From the NCBI RefSeq assembly GCF_003026475.1, contig NZ_PYMC01000019.1, positions 1 to 64,000 on the forward strand: DNA of 64,000 nucleotides, written 5' to 3'. The stretch's first letter is position 1. Every line of letters starts with the position of its first letter. Made by a program: the position numbers and the translations under genes. Positions 18,151 through 26,454 of this stretch are shown one piece after another. The notes beneath the pieces are model-generated. The model had not been told where the DNA came from. It made no database searches and was given only the letters and a program-made list of their open reading frames with translations. This DNA is from Photobacterium lipolyticum (GTDB lineage Bacteria; Pseudomonadota; Gammaproteobacteria; Enterobacterales; Vibrionaceae).

Positions 18151-18205
18151 TGTGTACCGCTGACAGTGTTATGCTTTTCCAGAGAGAATGAATTGGAATT
18201 TGCAC

Positions 18206-19111
18206 GTGAAAATAACACTTTTGGGCGCAGGGGCTATTGGCGGTCTGTGGAGTTGCCAGCTAGCAAAACAGGGACATCATCTTCACTTATGGACTCGCGA
18301 TAACGCTAAGAAAATCAACCTGACGTTTAAAGGATTAAACCAAGCAGAAACGGAACGGTTTACCTTTCATTGTAATGATAAAGCCGCTGTCACCGAGAGT
18401 GACTGCATATTTATCACAGTTAAAGCATTCCAGGTTGAGCAGGCACTGCGTGATTTACACCCTTATATTGGTTCAACCACCCCCGTTATCATTATGCATA
18501 ATGGAATGGGAACCCAGCAGATGGTACACCAGCTGCTACCCAACAATCCGATTATTTACGCCACCACCTCACAGGCGGCCTTCAAATCCGGCCCACGGCA
18601 AGTGAATCATACCGGTATCGGGCAAACCTGGATGGGCGCTGAAAATAACGCTGGCAATAATTTCGCCTTCCTGGTCGAGGTATTCAACCAGGCTTTAGCG
18701 CCTTGTCAGTGGCATCAGGATATTTCGCAGCCCTTATGGCAGAAACTGGCTATCAACTGCGCCATTAATCCGTTAACCGCTAGCCATCAATGCCAGAATG
18801 GCAAACTGGCCCGGCCCGAGTTTAACGACTTGCTCACTCAAATCTGTCAAGAAGTGGCCACGGTAATGAGCGCGGAAGGCTATCGGGTGAAAGCCAGTGA
18901 ATTAAGACAGCAAGTTGATGGGGTGATAAAAGCGACGGCGACCAACTTTTCTTCTATGAATCAGGATATTTGCCAGCAAAGGCCAACCGAGATCGATTAT
19001 ATTACGGGCTACCTGATAGCTCGGGCGAAGGTTCACGATATTCCGGTCCCCGTTAATACCCAGCTATGGCAGCAGATTAAACAACTGGAGCAAGAGTACA
19101 ATGACGAATGA
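18206..19111 (+). CDS. panE: 2-dehydropantoate 2-reductase
   Basis: PanE reduces ketopantoate to pantoate with NADPH in the pantothenate and CoA pathway. The N-terminal Rossmann motif is GAGAIGG, and KLAINCAINPLTA near residue 170 holds the catalytic Lys. I use GTG at 18206, with TTGGAA 7 bp upstream, so that the protein opens with KITLLGAGAIGG as in relatives (301 residues); ATG at 18188 would add six residues and has a poorly spaced ribosome site. It overlaps yajL by 11 bp; the panE-yajL-thiI grouping is the same as in E. coli. Confidence 0.93.
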   Translation: MKITLLGAGAIGGLWSCQLAKQGHHLHLWTRDNAKKINLTFKGLNQAETERFTFHCNDKAAVTESDCIFITVKAFQVEQALRDLHPYIGSTTPVIIMHNGMGTQQMVHQLLPNNPIIYATTSQAAFKSGPRQVNHTGIGQTWMGAENNAGNNFAFLVEVFNQALAPCQWHQDISQPLWQKLAINCAINPLTASHQCQNGKLARPEFNDLLTQICQEVATVMSAEGYRVKASELRQQVDGVIKATATNFSSMNQDICQQRPTEIDYITGYLIARAKVHDIPVPVNTQLWQQIKQLEQEYNDE

Positions 19112-19712
19112 CACTCAAACCAAAGTGGCCGTTTGTATCGCCCCCGGCACTGAAGAAATGGAAGCCATCAATACCATTGATATTTTAATTCGGGCTGGTT
19201 TTGATGTTACCACTGCCAGCGTCGCATCTGATGGTGCCTTGATTGTTGAAGGCTCTCGCGGTATTAAGCTGGTTGCAGATGTTGCATTGGTTGAAGTGGC
19301 AGACGAACCCTTTGATTGCGTGGTACTTCCTGGTGGTTTAGGGGGGGCAGAGTGTTTCCGTGACAGTCCGCTATTGGTTGAATTTGTTGCCCAGCACAAA
19401 TATGACGGCAAGCTGATTGCGGCGATCTGCGCCGCCCCCGCGGTGGTTCTGGAACACCACAAGATGTTTCCGACCGCGCTGATGACTTCGCATCCCGCCT
19501 TCCAGCACCAAATACCCGACGCTCGTCTCCGCGTAAAACGTGTTGTTTTTGATACTAACAACAACTTGCTAACCAGCCAGGGGCCCGGCACGTCACAAGA
19601 GTTCGCTTTAGAAATCATTGTGCATTTAGCAGGCAAAGAAAAAGCCGCGGAAGTGGCTGCGCCGATGGTGGTATGGCCGAATATGCATTACGACGTGTTG
19701 CCAAGGCAATAG
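19101..19712 (+). CDS. yajL: DJ-1/PfpI family protein YajL
   Basis: A 203-residue DJ-1 family protein. The nucleophile elbow AAICAAPAVVLEHH places the reactive Cys at residue 110, and Glu20 in PGTEEME matches the conserved partner Glu. E. coli YajL protects thiols and has been described as a chaperone and deglycase; the latter activity is debated. The start overlaps the panE end by 11 bp. The downstream terminator is shared with convergent thiI. Confidence 0.93.
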   Translation: MTNDTQTKVAVCIAPGTEEMEAINTIDILIRAGFDVTTASVASDGALIVEGSRGIKLVADVALVEVADEPFDCVVLPGGLGGAECFRDSPLLVEFVAQHKYDGKLIAAICAAPAVVLEHHKMFPTALMTSHPAFQHQIPDARLRVKRVVFDTNNNLLTSQGPGTSQEFALEIIVHLAGKEKAAEVAAPMVVWPNMHYDVLPRQ

Positions 19713-19745
19713 GGTCGAGGGTCGAGGGTCGAGCAAAAAAACATA

Positions 19746-19775
19746 AAAAAGCGAGAGCCAAGGCTCTCGCTTTTT
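19746..19775. terminator. Bidirectional terminator between yajL and thiI
   Basis: A 14-bp stem, AAAAAGCGAGAGCC with GGCTCTCGCTTTTT, with A and T runs on both sides, lies between the convergent genes. Just upstream is a three-copy GGGTCGA tandem repeat (about 19711-19731). Confidence 0.92.
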
Positions 19776-19803
19776 ACTAGAAACTCGTTTCTCGCCCCAG
19801 CGA

Positions 19804-21252
19804 TTAAGGACGGTACACTTTTACGTTACTAAAGCCATTTTCTTTCAGGTATAACGCCTGCAAACGGCTCATTACGCCGCGATCACAGTACAGCAGGTAC
19901 TCTTTACTCTGATCGAGATCGCCAAACTGAGTGGCCAGCTTATAAAACGGTAAATGCTTAACATCCACACCGTCGATGATAAGCGGGCTTTCATCTTCTT
20001 CATCCGGGCTACGGATATCCAGCACGATGGCATTGCTATCAATTTGATCAACCAGCTCAATTTCAGGTGCTTGTTCCTGGCTTTGCTTCTCGATATCACG
20101 AATATCCATCACTCGTGCTTCTTCAATCACACGATCAAGGATAGCAAAATCAAACTTGGCTTCTTCTGTCTCAAGTTTCTCTTTCACCGCTTTCACTGTT
20201 GGGTTCTTTGAAATCACGCCACAGAATTCAGGCATGGTTTTCGCGAATTCTTCGGTACCAATCTCACGTGCAACGTTGATAATATCTTCTTTGTCCCAAT
20301 TGATTAAGGGACGAAGAATCAAGCTGTCAGTCACGTTATCGATCATACGTAAATTCGTCAGTGTCTGGCTCGACACCTGACCTAACGCTTCACCTGTCAC
20401 CAAAGCTTGGATACCAAAACGTTCGGCAATCTGGCCTGCAGCACGCATGAACATGCGTTTAAGCACTACACCCATCTGGCCGTTGTCTACTTTTTCTAAA
20501 ATTTCGGCAACTACGGGCTCGAAATCAATCGAAATGAATTTCACTTTTGCCGACGAACCGTACTTCTTCCATAAGAAGTGCGAGACTTGCTTCACACCAA
20601 TCTCATGAGCAGGGCCACCTAAATTAAAGAAGCAGTAATGGACTTTACTGCCGCGCTTAATGTGCAGGTAGCTCGAAACACCTGAATCAAAACCGCCTGA
20701 AATCAAGCTAAGTACATCTTCCTGAGTTCCCAGAGGGAAACCGCCCAGGCCCTTATGACGCGCAAGCACTTGGTTAAGAATATTGTTCTCGACTTCAATA
20801 TTAACCGTAACATCCGGTTTTTTCAGCTTAACCTTGGCTGATTCGACAGCTTGGTTCAAACCACCACCAACATAGCGTTCAAGTTCAATCGAAGTAAAAT
20901 CATGCTTGCCAACACGCTTCGCACGTACGCAGAATGTTTTACCCTCGATGTCCTTACGCACCAGCTTCAGTGTTTTCTCATAAATATCGTGCATGTCAGT
21001 GAAGTAGGTTTGATTAACTTCAAGCACATGATGGATACCCGATGTTTGTGTTAATGCAGCCAGTACCTGGTCGCGAATCGTCTCATCTTTCACCGTTACT
21101 TCAATATAAGTACGACGGTTGACGACCGACACAGAATCAGACAAACGCTGAAGAATAATGCGAATATTGCTGTCTAGGATTTTGGTAAAGCGCTTACGAA
21201 TAGATTCGCTCTTTACAAAAATCTCTGGATGGGGTTTTACGATAAATTTCAT
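19804..21252 (-). CDS. thiI: tRNA 4-thiouridine sulfurtransferase with rhodanese domain
   Basis: ThiI makes 4-thiouridine at position 8 of tRNA and supplies sulfur for the thiazole of thiamine. The 482-residue protein has an N-terminal ferredoxin-like and THUMP region, the PP-loop SGGFDSGV near residue 190, and a C-terminal rhodanese domain with the sulfur-carrying Cys in LLYCDRG (residue 456), the gammaproteobacterial long form. It is convergent with yajL and follows pomB on the same strand. Confidence 0.97.
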   Translation of the reverse strand: MKFIVKPHPEIFVKSESIRKRFTKILDSNIRIILQRLSDSVSVVNRRTYIEVTVKDETIRDQVLAALTQTSGIHHVLEVNQTYFTDMHDIYEKTLKLVRKDIEGKTFCVRAKRVGKHDFTSIELERYVGGGLNQAVESAKVKLKKPDVTVNIEVENNILNQVLARHKGLGGFPLGTQEDVLSLISGGFDSGVSSYLHIKRGSKVHYCFFNLGGPAHEIGVKQVSHFLWKKYGSSAKVKFISIDFEPVVAEILEKVDNGQMGVVLKRMFMRAAGQIAERFGIQALVTGEALGQVSSQTLTNLRMIDNVTDSLILRPLINWDKEDIINVAREIGTEEFAKTMPEFCGVISKNPTVKAVKEKLETEEAKFDFAILDRVIEEARVMDIRDIEKQSQEQAPEIELVDQIDSNAIVLDIRSPDEEDESPLIIDGVDVKHLPFYKLATQFGDLDQSKEYLLYCDRGVMSRLQALYLKENGFSNVKVYRP

Positions 21253-21332
21253 AACACGCTTCGCTACACAGGGCCAAACTAAAGGCGCGGATTATACAGC
21301 AAGCTTGCTGTTGCTGAAACAAAGATATATGC

Positions 21333-21379
21333 CCGAAACCATCTCAAGAGACGAACTCTTCATCTTGAGATGGTTTCGG
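21333..21379 (-). terminator. 17-bp perfect inverted repeat after pomB
   Basis: CCGAAACCATCTCAAGA pairs exactly with its reverse complement around a 13-nt loop, 41 bp past the pomB stop. The minus-strand sequence after the stem is only moderately T-rich (ATATATCTTTGTTT). It may end the pomAB message, or be a REP-like element, since its CATCTTGAGATGG core resembles dispersed vibrio repeats. Confidence 0.65.
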
Positions 21380-21419
21380 CCGACAAGGCAATGTTAGCGC
21401 CTTGTACCACTAATAATAG

Positions 21420-22358
21420 CTATCCGGGATTATTCTGCGTGTCAGAACTGATGACTTCATCTGAATAATGCGGTTTGCCTTGCATGATAGAAATCTCAAC
21501 CCGGCGATTTTCGGTACGTTGTTGTTCGGTTTTATTGCCATTTAACGGTGCGGTACCAGCCAGGCCAACAACGCGCAGGCGCTTATTGTCAAAACCCTTA
21601 ACCTGCTCCATTTCCTGAGCAACCGAAACGGCGCGCTGGGCCGAAAGATCCCAGTTGGAACGGTATAATTCAGAATCAAGTTTTTGATTATCGGTATGGC
21701 CGGTAATTCTGATCACTCCCGGAACCTCTTTCACTAAATCGGCTATCTGGCGAACTAAAGGTCGGAATTTGGGCTGTAAAAAAGCAGATCCCGCAGGAAA
21801 TGCCCCTTTTTCTTTTATCCGAATCACGACCTGCTGCCCGAAGTTTTCGACTTCGAGTGCACCATCTTTAATTTCTCGATCCAATGCTTTTTGCAACATT
21901 TCAAGCAATTGCGCTTGTGACTCAGACATTTCAGATTCATTGTTCTGATTGCTTTCGGTGGATACATCCGCGCTTTTCCCCCCGGTCAGTTTGCCAGCTT
22001 CACGCTTGGTACCGCCAGCCCGATCTGATTCCCCATCATGGAACTCTAACGTTCGCTGGGTCATATCAATAGTCTGCTGCATGATCACTTCAATCGGCGT
22101 CGGTTCAGGCCGTCCCGGGCGAAACTCCTGGGCGATAACACTTGTACCTTTCGGAATATCTTTAACATCCAGCATATTCTGAACGCCAAAAGCAAATTTC
22201 ATTGAACCCGCAATCTGCTTGAACTTCATCACATCCATTTCAGAAAATGACAGCAACAGAACGAAAAAACACATCAGTAATGACATCAAATCTGCAAAGG
22301 TACCCAGCCAGGCTGGTAGCCCCGGCGGTGGACACTTGCAGCGTTCCCCTTCCATCAT
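21420..22358 (-). CDS. pomB: Sodium-type flagellar stator protein PomB (MotB family)
   Basis: PomB pairs with PomA to form the Na+ channel that powers the polar flagellum and anchors to peptidoglycan. The 312-residue protein starts with a Cys/Pro-rich segment, then a single membrane helix with GTFADLMSLLMCF, in which Asp23 is the ion-binding residue, and ends in an OmpA-like domain with VIRITGHTDNQ near residue 215. The N-terminal sequence is much closer to PomB than to proton-type MotB. It lies 10 bp after pomA. Confidence 0.96.
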   Translation of the reverse strand: MMEGERCKCPPPGLPAWLGTFADLMSLLMCFFVLLLSFSEMDVMKFKQIAGSMKFAFGVQNMLDVKDIPKGTSVIAQEFRPGRPEPTPIEVIMQQTIDMTQRTLEFHDGESDRAGGTKREAGKLTGGKSADVSTESNQNNESEMSESQAQLLEMLQKALDREIKDGALEVENFGQQVVIRIKEKGAFPAGSAFLQPKFRPLVRQIADLVKEVPGVIRITGHTDNQKLDSELYRSNWDLSAQRAVSVAQEMEQVKGFDNKRLRVVGLAGTAPLNGNKTEQQRTENRRVEISIMQGKPHYSDEVISSDTQNNPG

Positions 22359-22368
22359 TCGGCTCCCA

Positions 22369-23133
22369 TTAATTTGAATCTACATCGAAAATTCGTTTCT
22401 TCTCATTGAGGTAGTTCCTCAGGTAGCTATCAATCACACGCGGATTCTGACCATCTTGAATGGCCAGTACCCCATCCATGATCAAACGACGGTTAAGCTT
22501 CTCTTGTTCGCGACGCAGAGATAGCTTGTCAGCTATGGGGAAAAACACCATGTTCGACAATACTGCGCCGTACAGTGTAGTCAGAAGTGCCACCGCCATA
22601 GACGGGCCGATTGACTTCGGGTCATCCATATTTGAAAGCATCGCAACCAAGCCAACCAAAGTACCGATCATACCCATCGCGGGGGCGACGTCACCAAAAG
22701 CCCGGAACACCCCAGTTCCCTGCTCATGACGCTCATCGGTCAATGCAATGTCTTTATTCAGTGTCTCCCTTACCACATCCGCATCATGGCCGTCGACCAA
22801 TAAGTCGATGCCTTTCTGCATAAAAGTATTGGTGATATCCATTTCTTCAAGTGCAAGAAATCCGCCTTTACGTGAAGCATCGGCCATTTCGACTACTTTA
22901 GCGATCAAGTCAGCGGGTTCATCACATTTAAAAATGAAAGCCTTACCAGCAACTTTACTGGCACCAAAAAATTGCCCCATGGTGAATTTCATCAATACAA
23001 CAAAGACTGAACCACCGACTACAATCAGGATGGAAACCATATCAAAGAACATACTAATGCTGCCACCAAGCACCATTGCCATGATCACGAAGGCAAAACC
23101 ACCAATTAAACCTATTAACGTAGCCAAATCCAC
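22369..23133 (-). CDS. pomA: Sodium-type flagellar stator protein PomA (MotA family)
   Basis: PomA has four membrane helices and a cytoplasmic loop that pushes on FliG. The conserved phrase GDVAPAMGMIGTLVGLVAML is split across helix 3, and the loop has the charged residues (RKGGFLALEEMD, DERHEQGTGVFRAFG) seen in PomA. GTG at 23133 is chosen because GGGGA lies 8 bp upstream and it gives 254 residues opening with DLATLIGLIGG, as in vibrio PomA; TTG at 23160 would add nine atypical residues. Confidence 0.95.
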   Translation of the reverse strand: MDLATLIGLIGGFAFVIMAMVLGGSISMFFDMVSILIVVGGSVFVVLMKFTMGQFFGASKVAGKAFIFKCDEPADLIAKVVEMADASRKGGFLALEEMDITNTFMQKGIDLLVDGHDADVVRETLNKDIALTDERHEQGTGVFRAFGDVAPAMGMIGTLVGLVAMLSNMDDPKSIGPSMAVALLTTLYGAVLSNMVFFPIADKLSLRREQEKLNRRLIMDGVLAIQDGQNPRVIDSYLRNYLNEKKRIFDVDSN

Positions 23134-23356
23134 GAAGAGTTCCCCTTTTGCGACTCGCAAGATACCGGATAGTACCTATTTTATACGGCTCTATTTTACA
23201 GAACTCGAAGTATATCGGCACCTTTCGTTTTTGATTTAGCTTTCTTGCTTCATAAAGACGAAATTTACTGTCTGCAGCACAGAATATTGTGACATAATTT
23301 GACCCAGAATAATCTCTACGTTATTTTTCCTGCACATTCAAAATAGTGAGCACTTT

Positions 23357-23599
23357 ATGGCAGCTAAAAAACCAGAAAAGATGGCGTTTGAAGCCGCACT
23401 TGATGAGCTCGACACGATCGTCAGTGAGCTTGAATCGGGTGACATTGCGCTGGAAGACGCGCTGAAAAAGTTCGAGCGTGGTATTGCACTGGCACGTAGC
23501 AGCCAACAAAAACTCACCCAAGCCGAGCAACGCGTAGAAATTCTGCTACAAGCAGATGATGTAACACCTCTGACTGAATTTGATGCTAATAATGAATAA
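23357..23599 (+). CDS. xseB: Exodeoxyribonuclease VII small subunit
   Basis: The 80-residue small subunit of exonuclease VII, which with XseA degrades single-stranded DNA. The family segment FEAALDELDTIVSELESGDIALEDALKKFERG is clear, given here in part as LESGDIALEDALKKFERG. It is the first gene of xseB-ispA-dxs, divergent from pomAB. Its partner xseA is also in this window, at 54.9 kb. Confidence 0.97.
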   Translation: MAAKKPEKMAFEAALDELDTIVSELESGDIALEDALKKFERGIALARSSQQKLTQAEQRVEILLQADDVTPLTEFDANNE

Positions 23600-24494
23600 C
23601 CCCCCATCTTTATCACAGTCTCTAAAATACTACCAAGAGCGAAGTAACCAGCAGTTAGCACATTGGATTGCGGCTCAACCTTTTGCCGGCCATACGCTGA
23701 TAGAAGCGATGAAACATGGTACTTTGCTTGGCGGTAAACGCGTTCGCCCATTTCTGACCTATGTCACCGGGCAAATGCTAGGGGCTGAGTGTGCCGATCT
23801 GGATACCCCGGCGGCGGCCGTCGAATGCATTCATGCTTATTCGTTAATTCACGATGATCTGCCAGCGATGGATAACGACGAACTTCGTCGCGGTCAGCCA
23901 ACCTGCCATATTGCCTTTGACGAGGCCACAGCCATTTTAGCCGGCGATGCGCTGCAAACCCTGGCATTTGAAATTCTTGCTGATGGCCCCCTGAGCCCTG
24001 AAGGAAATACCAGACGAGTGGCGATGATAAAAGAACTCGCTCAGGCATCCGGCGCGGCAGGTATGTGCATGGGGCAAGTGCTAGATTTAGAAGCAGAAGG
24101 TAAACATGTAGATTTACTAAAACTTAAATCGATTCACAAACACAAAACCGGTGCCCTGATCCGCTGCGCTGTTCGTTTAGGTGCATTGGCAGCAGGCCCC
24201 AAAAGTGTAGATGTATTACCCCAGCTTGATCAGTATGCTGAAGCAATTGGCCTGGCCTTTCAGGTTCAGGATGATATTCTCGATCTAACCGGTGATACCA
24301 AAACACTGGGTAAACCTCAGGGTTCAGATCTAGCTCTGGAAAAAAGCACCTATCCGGCTTTACTCGGATTAGAGGGAGCAAAAGAGAAAGCTCAGCAACT
24401 TTATCAAGAAGCGCTACAAGCATTGGATGCAATACCTTACAATACACACCAATTAGAAGTTTTCGCCCGATACATCATCGAGCGCAATAACTAA
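23592..24494 (+). CDS. ispA: Farnesyl diphosphate synthase
   Basis: IspA condenses IPP with DMAPP and GPP to make farnesyl diphosphate, feeding quinone side chains and the undecaprenyl carrier. The two Asp-rich motifs are present: DDLPAMDND near residue 91 and DDILDLTGD near residue 230. I use ATG at 23592, whose start overlaps the xseB stop by 8 bp, giving 300 residues; upstream in-frame starts at 23580 and 23583 also exist. It is followed 24 bp later by dxs. Confidence 0.96.
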   Translation: MNNPPSLSQSLKYYQERSNQQLAHWIAAQPFAGHTLIEAMKHGTLLGGKRVRPFLTYVTGQMLGAECADLDTPAAAVECIHAYSLIHDDLPAMDNDELRRGQPTCHIAFDEATAILAGDALQTLAFEILADGPLSPEGNTRRVAMIKELAQASGAAGMCMGQVLDLEAEGKHVDLLKLKSIHKHKTGALIRCAVRLGALAAGPKSVDVLPQLDQYAEAIGLAFQVQDDILDLTGDTKTLGKPQGSDLALEKSTYPALLGLEGAKEKAQQLYQEALQALDAIPYNTHQLEVFARYIIERNN

Positions 24495-24518
24495 AATCAG
24501 TAAAAGCGCCGAAATGTT

Positions 24519-26381
24519 ATGACTCTGGATATCTCAAAATACCCCCATCTGGCTCTGGTAAACACCCCAGATGAGTTACGATTACTGCCGCTTGAAAGTC
24601 TGTCAATGGTATGTGATGAGCTACGTACGTACTTACTCAATTCCGTCAGTCAGTCAAGCGGGCACTTTGCCTCCGGCCTCGGTGCTGTTGAGCTGACTGT
24701 TGCCCTGCATTATGTATACAACACCCCATTTGATCATTTGATCTGGGATGTTGGCCACCAGGCATACCCACATAAAATTCTCACCGGTCGCCGGGATCAA
24801 ATGCCGACCATACGCCAGAAAAACGGTCTTCATCCGTTCCCATGGCGTGAAGAGAGCGAATACGACGTACTTTCTGTTGGTCACTCTTCAACCTCGATCA
24901 GCGCAGGTCTGGGCATGGCGATTGCGTCAGAAAAAGAGGGGCTGGGCCGTAAAGTCGTCAGTGTCATCGGCGATGGAGCCATTACGGCGGGCATGGCTTT
25001 TGAAGCCATGAACCATGCCGGTGATGTTCACTCCGACATGTTAGTGATTTTAAATGACAATGAGATGTCTATCTCTGAAAATGTCGGAGCCTTGAATAAT
25101 CACTTGGCGCGTCTGCTATCCGGCAGCCTTTATACCACCATTCGCGAAGGTGGAAAAAAAGTGTTGTCTGGTGCGCCCCCCATCAAAGAGCTGGTTAAAC
25201 GGGCTGAAGAACATATAAAGGGCATGGTAGTACCTGGCACCATGTTTGAAGAGCTAGGCTTTAACTACATCGGTCCTGTTGATGGCCACGATGTCGCAGA
25301 GCTGGTCAAAACACTGAAGAATATGCGCAACTTGAAAGGGCCGCAATTTCTTCATATTATGACCAAAAAAGGAAAAGGTTATGCACCGGCAGAAGCCGAT
25401 CCGATTAACTACCATGCGGTACCAAAATTCGATCTGAGCCAGAACCCGCTACCGAAAGCGAAAGATGCCAAGCCTACTTTCTCTAAGATCTTCGGTGACT
25501 GGCTGTGCGATATGGCCGTTGAAGATGAAAAGCTGATGGCAATCACGCCGGCGATGCGCGAAGGCTCTGGCATGGTACGCTTCTCGAAAGAGCACCCGAG
25601 CCAGTACTTTGATGTTGCCATCGCAGAGCAGCATGCCGTCACTCTGGCCTGCGGCATGGCTATTGGTGGTTACCATCCGGTTGTTGCGATCTACTCGACC
25701 TTCCTGCAGCGTGGCTACGATCAGTTAATCCATGATATCGCTATTATGGATCTGCCCGTGATGTTTGCTATTGACCGTGGCGGCCTAGTCGGCGCGGATG
25801 GTCAAACGCATCAGGGATCATTTGACTTGAGTTTCATGCGCTGTATTCCCAATATGGTGATCATGGCACCCAGTGACGAGAATGAATGTCGTCAGATGCT
25901 CTATACCGGCCATAAGCACCAGGGACCAAGTGCGGTTCGTTATCCTCGTGGCTGCGGTATGGGTACTGAAATCCAATACCAAATGACCGAGTTGGAAATC
26001 GGCAAAGGCATCGTTCGTCGTCAGGGCGAAAAAGTCGCAATACTAAGCTTTGGAACGATGTTGTCCTACGCACTGGAAGCCGCAGAAAACCTCAATGCAA
26101 CGGTGGCTGATATGCGGTTTGTTAAACCGCTTGATGAAGCCCTCATCCTGGAATTAGCGGCAGATCATGATGTACTGGTAACGGTAGAAGAAAATGCCAT
26201 TGCCGGTGGTGCTGGCAGCGGTGTCATTGAGTTTATGATGAAGGCAAAATGCTTGAAACCCGTACTGAATATCGGCCTGCCCGACCGTTTTATTGAACCG
26301 GGCACACAAGCAGAATTGCACACATCACTGGGAATTGATGGCCCAGGTATCGAGAAACAAATTCGCGAGTATGTGAAGTAA
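24519..26381 (+). CDS. dxs: 1-deoxy-D-xylulose-5-phosphate synthase
   Basis: Dxs joins pyruvate and glyceraldehyde-3-phosphate using thiamine diphosphate, the first step of the MEP isoprenoid pathway; its product also feeds thiamine and pyridoxal synthesis. The 620 residues carry [13 protein letters not shown], the ThDP motif [18 protein letters not shown] near residue 152 and the transketolase phrase [16 protein letters not shown] near residue 366. It is third in xseB-ispA-dxs. CTCG-rich repeats lie just after the stop. Confidence 0.98.
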   Translation: MTLDISKYPHLALVNTPDELRLLPLESLSMVCDELRTYLLNSVSQSSGHFASGLGAVELTVALHYVYNTPFDHLIWDVGHQAYPHKILTGRRDQMPTIRQKNGLHPFPWREESEYDVLSVGHSSTSISAGLGMAIASEKEGLGRKVVSVIGDGAITAGMAFEAMNHAGDVHSDMLVILNDNEMSISENVGALNNHLARLLSGSLYTTIREGGKKVLSGAPPIKELVKRAEEHIKGMVVPGTMFEELGFNYIGPVDGHDVAELVKTLKNMRNLKGPQFLHIMTKKGKGYAPAEADPINYHAVPKFDLSQNPLPKAKDAKPTFSKIFGDWLCDMAVEDEKLMAITPAMREGSGMVRFSKEHPSQYFDVAIAEQHAVTLACGMAIGGYHPVVAIYSTFLQRGYDQLIHDIAIMDLPVMFAIDRGGLVGADGQTHQGSFDLSFMRCIPNMVIMAPSDENECRQMLYTGHKHQGPSAVRYPRGCGMGTEIQYQMTELEIGKGIVRRQGEKVAILSFGTMLSYALEAAENLNATVADMRFVKPLDEALILELAADHDVLVTVEENAIAGGAGSGVIEFMMKAKCLKPVLNIGLPDRFIEPGTQAELHTSLGIDGPGIEKQIREYVK

Positions 26382-26388
26382 AGTTTAA

Positions 26389-26446
26389 GTAACGAGAGGC
26401 GAGTTACGAGGACCGAGTTACTCGCCACTCGTCACTCGCTACTGTC
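26389..26446. repeat. CTCG-rich degenerate inverted repeat after dxs
   Basis: Several GAGTTACGAG / GAGGCGAG units are followed by their complements (ACTCGCCACTCGTCACTCGC), forming a potential imperfect hairpin between convergent dxs and the next gene. Related elements occur at several other gene ends in this window. Confidence 0.7.
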
Positions 26447-26454
26447 CTACCCCC

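Noticed and set aside
19115..19636. 173-codon frame opposite yajL
   Set aside because: Antisense shadow of yajL with Ser/Thr-rich, non-protein-like composition.
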